A program made the position numbers and the translations under genes. The notes beneath the pieces were generated by a model. The model was given only the letters and a program-made list of their open reading frames with translations. It ran no database searches and was not told where the DNA came from. This document shows positions 25,805 through 33,485 of a stretch of DNA of 64,000 nt, piece by piece (the first letter of the stretch is position 1; each line of letters starts with the position of its first letter). Location: assembly GCF_001902145.1 (NCBI RefSeq), contig NZ_MRST01000014.1, forward strand, positions 1 through 64,000. Direction: 5' to 3'. Source of the DNA: Pseudomonas fluorescens (GTDB lineage Bacteria > Pseudomonadota > Gammaproteobacteria > Pseudomonadales > Pseudomonadaceae).

Positions 25805-28800
25805 TTGAACGCTAACGTAGTCAACGTTGCCGTAGTAGACGGCAAGACCATTACCCAAACGGTGGAGCTCTCCTCCGTCAAAAACGGCCAGCCTGTGCGC
25901 ATCAAAGCGGTACAGGGTGGCAAATACATTCTGGCTGAGGGTGCCAACGGCATCGCGCCGGAAAACATCACCATCAAGCGCGTTGGCAAAGACTTGCACA
26001 TCGCGCTGGAAGGTAGCGATCCAGACCAGCCCCAGCTGATTATCGAAGACTTTGAAGGCAGTGGCGGCCAACTGGTCGGCGTCGCTGAAGACGGTTCCTA
26101 CCATGAATACATTTCTTCCGATGCTGAACAGGATCGCTCCGCAGCGTTCCTGATTGAAGGCGTCGAAGCTCCGCAAGTGCTGGGCGCGCAACCGCTGACC
26201 GGTTTCGGCGACGGCCTGGCGGCGGCTGCCGGTATTGGCTGGTTTTGGCCTGCTTTGTTGGGCCTGGCGGCTTTGGGTGTACTGGGTGGCGTGTATGCCG
26301 CAAATCGTGATGATGGCGGCAACGACGATGTACCGGGGGGCAGCAGTGGCAATACCGATAAGGGCTCCATCGGCGGCGTTGACGACAACGTCGGCGACAA
26401 GCAAGGCCTGATCGAAAATGGCGGCTCCACAGACGACCGTACCCCGACCTTCACTGGTGAAGGCCGTCCGGGAACCAGCGTTGAAATCATCGACAACGGC
26501 AAGACCATTGGTACCGCCATTGTTGGCGAAGATGGCAAGTGGGAGTACACCCCGCCTGTGCCGGGCCTGGACGACGGTAATCACGAAATCGTTATCGTGC
26601 CGGTCGACAAGGACGGCAACAAAGGCGAGCCATCACCTGGATATGAAATCATTGTCGATACCGTGGCACCTTCCATGCCGTTGATTGACGGCGTCTACGA
26701 TGACGTCGCGCCGCAGGAAGGCCAGGTTGGCAGCGGTGGCCACACCAATGACACCACGCCTACCCTGAGCGGTACCGGCGAACCCGATTCGATTATCCAT
26801 ATCTACGACAATGGCGTGGAAATTGGCACTGCGTTGGCCGATGCTGAAGGCAAGTGGAGCTTCACGCCGGATCCGGCACTCAGTGAAGGACCGCACGAAT
26901 TCACCGTCACCGCTGAAGACGCGGCGGGTAACATCAGTACGCCTTCGTTGCCATTCCCCATTATTGTGGACACCACTGCTCCGGGCAAGCCAGGTGTAGG
27001 CACCGGTGGTATTGATGACGCACTGGACAACGTGGGCTCGGACCAGGGCAGCATTGGAGATGGCGACTCTACCGACGACACCACCCCGACCCTGATCGGC
27101 AGTGGCGGTGAGCCTGGCGATATCGTGACTGTCATCGACAACGGTGTTGAAATTGGTACCGCAGTGGTCGGCGAAGATGGCAAATGGGAGTTCACCCCGG
27201 ACCCTGAATTGACCGAAGGCTCTCACGAACTCGTGGTGGTGATTACCGACCCGGCCGGCAACGAAAGCGAGCCATCGGACCCGCACACCATCATCGTGGA
27301 CATCACTGCACCGGGCAAACCTGGCCCTGGCACCGGTGGTATTGACGACGTACAAGACAATGTCGGCCCGAACCAGGGCAGCATCGATGATGGCGATACC
27401 ACCGACGACACCACCCCGACCCTGATCGGCAGCGGCGGTGAGCCTGGCGATATCGTGACCGTCATCGACAATGGTGTTGAAATTGGCACCGCAGTGGTCG
27501 GCGAAGATGGTAAATGGGAGTTCACTCCTGACCCTGAATTGACCGAAGGCTCTCACGAGCTCGTGGTGGTGATTACCGACCCGGCCGGCAACGAAAGCGA
27601 GCCATCGGATCCGCACACCATCATCGTGGATATCACTGCACCGGGCAAACCTGGCCCTGGCACCGGTGGTATTGACGACGTACAAGACAATGTCGGCCCG
27701 AACCAGGGCAGCATCGATGATGGCGATACCACCGACGACACCACCCCGACCCTGATCGGCAGCGGCGGTGAGCCTGGCGATATCGTGACCGTCATCGACA
27801 ATGGTGTTGAAATTGGCACCGCAGTGGTCGGCGAAGATGGTAAATGGGAGTTCACGCCTGACCCTGAGCTGACCGAAGGCAGCCACGACATTGTGGTAGT
27901 GATTCGTGACCCGGCTGGTAACGAAAGCGAGCCGTCGGACCCGCACACCATCATCGTGGACACCACCGCGCCAATTGCACCGACCCTAGATTTCGTGGTT
28001 GATGACCAGGGCGCTGTGACTGGCAATCTTGTCTCGGGTCAGATCACCGACGACGCCCGTCCGGACCTGTCCGGTACTGCGGAGCCGGGCAGCCTGGTTA
28101 CCATCTATGATAACGGCGTGCCGATCGGCAGCGTAATTGCCACCGATGGTACCTGGACATTTACCCCCACCTTGCCTTTGAGTAACGGGCCACACTCCCT
28201 GACCGTTACTGCGACGGATACCGCTGGTAACGAAAGCGTGCCGACACCTGGTTTCGATTTGGACGTTATTGCCGGTGGCGCACCTACCGCACCGGCCATC
28301 ATCACGGTTGTGGATGACCAAGGTGCTTCGCAAGGGCCTGTAGGGCAGAACCAATCCACTGATGACGCTCAGCCAACCATCAACGGTACCGGCGCCAGTG
28401 GCAACGTGATTACCGTATTCGCCAACGGCCTGCCGCTGGGCACTGCCATTGTGGATGCCAACGGCCAATGGAGCTTCACACCGACCACACCGCTGGCTGA
28501 AGGCCTGAATAACCTGACCGCCCAGGCCACTGATGCGGCCGGTAACTCGAGCCCGACCACCGGTGACTACCCGATCAACGTAGATACCGTAGCGCCTGGC
28601 GCACCCGTATCACAAAGCTTGACGGATGATGTGGGCGCTATGACCGGCGCGATCAACGCTGGTGACATCACCGACGACGCCAACCCGACCTTTACCGGTA
28701 CGGCTGAGCCTGGCTCGGTGGTGGTGATTTACGACGGTGTCAACCCAATCGGCAGCGTTACTACCGATCCCACCACCGGGGCCTGGAGCTTTACGCCAGC

Positions 28801-31105
28801 CACGGCGTTGATTGATGGCCCGCACTCGTTCTCGGCCCAGGTTGTAGACAGCGCCGGTAACGTCGGCCCGATGGGCCCATCCATTCCATTCACTGTCGAT
28901 ACCTCGGCCGTGGTTATTTCTATCACCTCGGTAGCAGATAACGAAGGCAGCATCACCGGTAACCTGACCAGCGGCCAGACCACCGACGACACCACCCCTA
29001 CCCTGAATGGGCAAGCCACGCCAGGCGGCATCGTCAGTATTTATGACGGCGCCAACTTGCTCGGCACCGTGATCGCTGATGCGACTACAGGCCAGTGGAG
29101 CTTTACCACGCCGGTATTGAGCACCGGCAGCCATGATCTGACGGCTACGGTTTCCACGGCGGCAGGTGGCGAAAGCGCGCCAACGGCGGTGTTCGAAACC
29201 ATCATCGACACCACCGCGCCAGGTATTCCGGTGATTGGTAATGTGGCTGACGATGTGGGCATTAACCAAGACCCGATTGCTGATGGTGGTATTACGGATG
29301 ACACGACCCCGACGCTTAGCGGTGATGGGTTGCAAGCGGGTGACACTGTTGAAGTCTATGACGGCACCGATCTGCTGGGCACCGCCATTGTAAAAGCTGA
29401 TGGTACCTGGGCCTACACACCGACGACGCCACTTAACGATGGCAGCCACGAATTCACCGTCGTGGCTGTTGATCCGGCGGGTAATGCCAGCGTTCCTTCC
29501 GACTCTTGGACGGTTGTGGTCGACACGGCAACGCCTATTGCTTCGGCGGTAGTCGACAGCATGAGCAAGGACAGTGGTGCTGACAGCGGCGATTTCGTGA
29601 CCAACGATGGCAGTGCTGGGCGTTTGATTCAGGGGTCTTTGACAGCTGCTTTGGGCGTTGGCGAGAAAGTACAGGTTTCGACCGATGGCGGTGCTACCTG
29701 GGTCGATGCAATTGTAAATGGCGACAAATGGAGTTTTATAGATCAGTCAAGCCACAACGCCGACTGGAAAATTCAAACTCGTGTGCTGGATGATGCAGGC
29801 AACACCAACCAAACCTCACAAGAGATCTCACTGGATACAGCAATCGATGCGCCAACATCCATTTCCTGGGACGGTAGTAGCATTGAGGTAGGTTTCGACC
29901 CCGCAGGCGTCGCGTTGGGAGACAGCGTCCACCTCATTATTGACGGTATAACTGTCGAGCACGTGCTTACGCAAACCGACATCGATGCCGGTAAGGTAAC
30001 AATGCCTTGGGACTCTAATTTGCAAGGGAATGCGGACAGTATTGATGCGGCAATTGTGGACGGTACGGGTAATGTTTCTCAATATATAGAATATGTGAAA
30101 GGTATTACCACGCCGATTACCGAAGGTTTCAACAATGAAGTAACCCGCTCTTTCACATTGGGTGAAACTGTCGACTTCGGTCACTTCGTATTGACAGCGG
30201 AGAAGATTAGCGGAGGTTGGAGCGGCGCTACTGGCTTTGGGTCTTTTGCTAACAGTTGGGTGGATAGGCCATCATCCCAGGCTTTGGTTATGATCGGCGG
30301 ATCACAAATCAAACTGGAAGTGGCTCCGGGGCAGCTGTTTGATAGCATTTCGCTTACTGTTGGCGATTTCAACAACGTTGAAAGCATCGAAGCTGTTTTC
30401 TATGATCAAAACGACATCGAAGTGTATAGAGCTGAACTTACTCCGGGAGAAACAGGTCTGCGCTTTGACCTTACACAGGAGTTGCCTTACGGCTTGAGCT
30501 TTTCTAGTGTTACGTTGGAGTCAGGCGGTGACGCCGTGAATGGTTTCTGGATTGACGATATTAAACTGGGTACGACTGGTTATGAGCAAGGCGGCACGCT
30601 GCATGACGCTGAAGCCCTTCAGGACATCACTCAGTCTGCTGCTTTTTACGGTGGCGATGCCGATAACGTTTTCTCCATTGCCACCGTTGATTTGCTTGAC
30701 GATGCTGCCAGTAGTATCCAAGGCGGAAGTGGTATTGACACGCTGAAGCTCACTGACCAAGGCCAGGTTCTTGATCTCACAAAGCTGGGTGAAAAGGTTA
30801 GTTCTGTGGAGGTTATTGACCTCACCGGCACCGGTAACAACACCCTAAACCTGTCCCTCGGCGATGTACTGGAGCAAGGCGAAACCTCACTCTTCACCGC
30901 CGACGACACCACCCAGATGATGATCAAGGGCAACGCCGGCGATGTAGTCAACCTCGACGATCTGCTCCCAGGCGGCACCGATCCAGGTGATTGGGCAACT
31001 GCCGGTACCGCCACCGTAGCCGGCGTCACCTACAACGTGTTCCAGCACTCGACCCTCGACGCCCAGTTGCTGATTCAGGACGGAGTCACCACCAACCTGG
31101 TGTAA
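25805..31105 (+). CDS. Large repetitive BapA/LapF-like adhesin, type I secreted
   Basis: About 1766 residues. The N-terminal ~130 residues match the BapA prefix-like domain. A small-residue/hydrophobic segment follows (FGDGLAAAAGIGWFWPALLG), with AAAG at 140-143 resembling a LapG site. Ten Ig-like repeats of about 100-110 residues (each VDD...TDDTTPTL...DNGVEIGTA...GNES) and one degenerate repeat lead to a C-terminal module ending VFQHSTLDAQLLIQDGVTTN, typical of type I secreted adhesins. No clear RTX nonapeptide array. It starts with TTG, with AAAGG nine bases upstream. The secretion system is encoded downstream. Confidence 0.93.
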   Translation: MNANVVNVAVVDGKTITQTVELSSVKNGQPVRIKAVQGGKYILAEGANGIAPENITIKRVGKDLHIALEGSDPDQPQLIIEDFEGSGGQLVGVAEDGSYHEYISSDAEQDRSAAFLIEGVEAPQVLGAQPLTGFGDGLAAAAGIGWFWPALLGLAALGVLGGVYAANRDDGGNDDVPGGSSGNTDKGSIGGVDDNVGDKQGLIENGGSTDDRTPTFTGEGRPGTSVEIIDNGKTIGTAIVGEDGKWEYTPPVPGLDDGNHEIVIVPVDKDGNKGEPSPGYEIIVDTVAPSMPLIDGVYDDVAPQEGQVGSGGHTNDTTPTLSGTGEPDSIIHIYDNGVEIGTALADAEGKWSFTPDPALSEGPHEFTVTAEDAAGNISTPSLPFPIIVDTTAPGKPGVGTGGIDDALDNVGSDQGSIGDGDSTDDTTPTLIGSGGEPGDIVTVIDNGVEIGTAVVGEDGKWEFTPDPELTEGSHELVVVITDPAGNESEPSDPHTIIVDITAPGKPGPGTGGIDDVQDNVGPNQGSIDDGDTTDDTTPTLIGSGGEPGDIVTVIDNGVEIGTAVVGEDGKWEFTPDPELTEGSHELVVVITDPAGNESEPSDPHTIIVDITAPGKPGPGTGGIDDVQDNVGPNQGSIDDGDTTDDTTPTLIGSGGEPGDIVTVIDNGVEIGTAVVGEDGKWEFTPDPELTEGSHDIVVVIRDPAGNESEPSDPHTIIVDTTAPIAPTLDFVVDDQGAVTGNLVSGQITDDARPDLSGTAEPGSLVTIYDNGVPIGSVIATDGTWTFTPTLPLSNGPHSLTVTATDTAGNESVPTPGFDLDVIAGGAPTAPAIITVVDDQGASQGPVGQNQSTDDAQPTINGTGASGNVITVFANGLPLGTAIVDANGQWSFTPTTPLAEGLNNLTAQATDAAGNSSPTTGDYPINVDTVAPGAPVSQSLTDDVGAMTGAINAGDITDDANPTFTGTAEPGSVVVIYDGVNPIGSVTTDPTTGAWSFTPATALIDGPHSFSAQVVDSAGNVGPMGPSIPFTVDTSAVVISITSVADNEGSITGNLTSGQTTDDTTPTLNGQATPGGIVSIYDGANLLGTVIADATTGQWSFTTPVLSTGSHDLTATVSTAAGGESAPTAVFETIIDTTAPGIPVIGNVADDVGINQDPIADGGITDDTTPTLSGDGLQAGDTVEVYDGTDLLGTAIVKADGTWAYTPTTPLNDGSHEFTVVAVDPAGNASVPSDSWTVVVDTATPIASAVVDSMSKDSGADSGDFVTNDGSAGRLIQGSLTAALGVGEKVQVSTDGGATWVDAIVNGDKWSFIDQSSHNADWKIQTRVLDDAGNTNQTSQEISLDTAIDAPTSISWDGSSIEVGFDPAGVALGDSVHLIIDGITVEHVLTQTDIDAGKVTMPWDSNLQGNADSIDAAIVDGTGNVSQYIEYVKGITTPITEGFNNEVTRSFTLGETVDFGHFVLTAEKISGGWSGATGFGSFANSWVDRPSSQALVMIGGSQIKLEVAPGQLFDSISLTVGDFNNVESIEAVFYDQNDIEVYRAELTPGETGLRFDLTQELPYGLSFSSVTLESGGDAVNGFWIDDIKLGTTGYEQGGTLHDAEALQDITQSAAFYGGDADNVFSIATVDLLDDAASSIQGGSGIDTLKLTDQGQVLDLTKLGEKVSSVEVIDLTGTGNNTLNLSLGDVLEQGETSLFTADDTTQMMIKGNAGDVVNLDDLLPGGTDPGDWATAGTATVAGVTYNVFQHSTLDAQLLIQDGVTTNLV
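26971..27960 (+). repeat. Three tandem 330-bp repeats within the adhesin gene
   Basis: Period exactly 330 bases (110 codons), with units from 26971, 27301 and 27631. The second and third are nearly identical at the DNA level; the first is slightly diverged. They encode Ig-like units beginning APGKPGPGTGG. Confidence 0.9.
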
Positions 31106-31114
31106 ACGCGAACG

Positions 31115-31141
31115 CCGTGTGCAGGCTCTGCCTGCTCACGG
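31115..31141 (+). terminator. Stem-loop after the adhesin gene
   Basis: CCGTG-T-GCAGGC, loop TCT, GCCTGC-T-CACGG: an 11-bp stem with one mismatch, no T-run. It may attenuate expression or stabilise RNA between the adhesin and the OmpA-like genes. Confidence 0.5.
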
Positions 31142-31228
31142 CTGCCGCTGCCAATCGGTTGGTTCGCTCCAGCCTTAATCTCATTCAATAGCTGCGGGCA
31201 CGTCAGTGGTCGCAGTGGAGTCATCATC

Positions 31229-32161
31229 ATGTTCAAACAACTTACGGTCTTTAACGTTGCCGTCCTGAGTGTGGCCCTGGCCTGTGCTCAGTTCGCCACC
31301 GCCGAAGAAATGCAGCCCGGCACGGTCGCCGGCCAAGTCTTCGGTACTGCCTACAGCCCTGTGGCGCCGGTGTCCGATGGCCAGGCTCAGGTGGTCTACT
31401 ACCGCACCAGCGGCATGGGCCAACAGAAAGGCGCGGCTCACGTTTACGTGGATAGCGAGTTCCATACCGGGCTTTTGCCGGGAGGCTTCAGTACGTTCTG
31501 CGTAGTACCGGGCAGCCGCACCCTGGGGGCTTACCTCAATGATGCGCCGGGTTACAAAGGCAAAACCGTCGATATTTACTCTGCCAACCTGGAAGGCGGC
31601 AAAACCTACTTCCTGCGCGTGCAGGAAAACGGCAACGGCGCACCGCAAGCCGTGACCCGCGAAGAAGCCGAACGCGAGCTGATGGGTAGCCGTGCCCAGG
31701 TGCAGGCCCTGTCCCGTGCTTCGAAAGTGCAGCAGTGCAACAACCTGCCGATGGCACCGGTACAAGCTGCTCAGTTCAAGGACTACGCCTTGTCCGGTGA
31801 CGTGCTGTTCGCGTTCGGCAAGTCCGGTTACCAGGACATCAGCCACAAGGGGCGTGCCGCCGTGAGCCAACTGGTCGCCCAGTTGCACCGCGAACACGCC
31901 AAGCTTGAGCGTATCGAAGTGGTCGGCCACACCGACCCGATCGGTTCGGATTCGGCCAACCAGGCCCTGGGCCTTAAACGTGCACAAACAGTGCGTCGTT
32001 TGCTCGTAGATGGTGGTTTGCCATCCACCGTGGTCAGCGCCCGTAGTGCCGGCAGCAGCGAGCCGGTGACCGACGAATGCTACGGCAGCAAGGCCGAGCA
32101 GGTGGCGTGCAACGCGCCGAACCGCCGCGTAGTCGTACGCGTGGACGTCAGCGGGCAGTAA
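31229..32161 (+). CDS. OmpA-like outer membrane protein 1 of adhesin operon
   Basis: 310 residues with a signal peptide (about 1-26, ending FATA). The middle ~140 residues carry VYVDSEFHTGLLPGGFSTFC, a DUF2846-like beta domain. The C-terminal OmpA/MotB peptidoglycan-binding domain has VLFAFGKSG, VVGHTDPIGSD and PNRRVVV, keeping the Asp and Arg that hold diaminopimelate. It is probably periplasmic or outer-membrane and murein-bound. It shares extensive identity with the next gene. No motif copy precedes it, so it may be read from the adhesin promoter. Confidence 0.9.
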   Translation: MFKQLTVFNVAVLSVALACAQFATAEEMQPGTVAGQVFGTAYSPVAPVSDGQAQVVYYRTSGMGQQKGAAHVYVDSEFHTGLLPGGFSTFCVVPGSRTLGAYLNDAPGYKGKTVDIYSANLEGGKTYFLRVQENGNGAPQAVTREEAERELMGSRAQVQALSRASKVQQCNNLPMAPVQAAQFKDYALSGDVLFAFGKSGYQDISHKGRAAVSQLVAQLHREHAKLERIEVVGHTDPIGSDSANQALGLKRAQTVRRLLVDGGLPSTVVSARSAGSSEPVTDECYGSKAEQVACNAPNRRVVVRVDVSGQ

Positions 32162-32184
32162 GCCTTCGGTTCAACGTCCTCTCC

Positions 32185-32212
32185 GGGAAGCCGCTTTGAG
32201 GCTTCCCTTTTT
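32185..32212 (+). terminator. Intrinsic terminator between the OmpA-like paralogues
   Basis: GGGAAGCC (32185-32192), loop GCTTTGA, GGCTTCCC (32200-32207), then five Ts. Confidence 0.85.
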
Positions 32213-32295
32213 GCCGCAGCTGCCGAGCAGTTGCGGTTTTTTTTGAATGACATAATTGGCATCGATGTTGCGGTGCCCATGGCGGAGCCACGCCC

Positions 32296-33225
32296 ATGTT
32301 TTTACCTGACAGACTACAAGCTGCCGTGTGCTTGAGCGCGGTACTGTTCACCGCTCCCGTACTGGCCGCACCGGCTGGTACCGTAGCCGGCAAAGTATTT
32401 GATGACACGTACACCAGCGTCCCGCCCATTGGCGAAGACCAGGCGCAAGTGGTGTATTACCGCGCCAAGGAAGGGGTTCAACGCCAGGGTTCTGCGCACC
32501 TGTATGTGGACCGAGAGTTCCATACCGCCTTGTTGCCCGGTGGCCATGCCAGCCTTTGCCTGGCGCCAGGTGTGCATACGCTCGGCGCGTACCTGGACGA
32601 CATGCCTGAATACAAAGGCAAACGCAGTGACCTGTACCAGGCGACCTTGCAAGGTGGCAAAACCTATTACCTGCGGGTGCGTGAAGACGGCAACACTTTC
32701 CCGCAACCGGTCAAGCGCGAAGAGGCCGAGCATCAATTGGTAGCCTCCCGCGCCCAGGCCCATACGCTGTCCCGCGCTTCGGCGGTGGAGCCGTGCCGGT
32801 ATTACGACTACCTGGTGGATGAGTCGCGGTTCAAGCGCTATGAGCTTTCCAGCGATGTGCTGTTTGCTTTTGGCAAGTCTGGCCAGCAAGACATTCCGGC
32901 GGCTGGGCGCGCAGCGGTTCGCGCCTTGATCGATGCGCTACGGCAGGACGATGCGCAGATTCGCCAGGTACAAGTGGTCGGCCATACCGACCCTATCGGT
33001 GACGAAGCGGAGAACCAGCAACTGGGGCAAGCCCGCGCCAATACCCTGCGCAATCTGCTAATCGAAGGTGGCATTCCAGATTCAATCATCAACGCTGCCA
33101 GCGCGGGCAACCGTGAGCCAGTGGTGTTCAGTTGCTATGGCAAACGCGTGCAGCAAATAGCCTGTTACGCGCCGAATCGGCGAGTGGTGGTGACGGTCGA
33201 GCTGGGTAAGCCGGTGGAGCTATAA
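32296..33225 (+). CDS. OmpA-like outer membrane protein 2 (paralogue)
   Basis: 309 residues with the same architecture as its neighbour: signal peptide (ending VLAAPAG), a domain with LYVDREFHTALLPGGHASLC, and a C-terminal OmpA domain (VLFAFGKSGQQDIPAAG, VVGHTDPIGDEAEN, APNRRVVV). Clearly a tandem duplicate, diverged throughout. Likely partners are the adhesin or the secretion channel, anchoring them to murein. This is inferred from position and domain content. Confidence 0.9.
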   Translation: MFLPDRLQAAVCLSAVLFTAPVLAAPAGTVAGKVFDDTYTSVPPIGEDQAQVVYYRAKEGVQRQGSAHLYVDREFHTALLPGGHASLCLAPGVHTLGAYLDDMPEYKGKRSDLYQATLQGGKTYYLRVREDGNTFPQPVKREEAEHQLVASRAQAHTLSRASAVEPCRYYDYLVDESRFKRYELSSDVLFAFGKSGQQDIPAAGRAAVRALIDALRQDDAQIRQVQVVGHTDPIGDEAENQQLGQARANTLRNLLIEGGIPDSIINAASAGNREPVVFSCYGKRVQQIACYAPNRRVVVTVELGKPVEL

Positions 33226-33337
33226 GCATGTAACGACTTGAGATTGCCTGGTTAGCCACGACAGATGGCTCAGGCTCACGCCACACATTTCAACGCCGCG
33301 ATTGCGTGCCTTCGCGTGTCATCAGCCGTTGTGGCTT

Positions 33338-33381
33338 TTGGGACAGATCTCATTCAGTACGGTCCGTCGGTTAGTCAGAAT
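33338..33381 (+). promoter_or_regulatory. Rcs-like box and -10 of the type I secretion operon
   Basis: TTTGGGACAGATCTCATT (33338-33355) with CAGAAT at 33376-33381, 34 bases after the G of GACA, preceded by GT as in the sensor-kinase promoter. The leader to the ATG is about 100 bases, as for the adhesin. Confidence 0.7.
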
Positions 33382-33485
33382 TGTCCTACTGGTTTCCCCT
33401 GCATGCACCGCCTCGGCAGCGCCTGCCACGAACCGCCCATTCCATCGTGATCGCCGCTTGGCGCTCCGAATTCAGGATTCTTGTG

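Noticed and set aside
26633..27946. 437-codon open frame antisense to the adhesin repeats
   Set aside because: It is a by-product of biased codon use and tandem repeats; no ribosome binding site and the coding strand has a well-supported protein.
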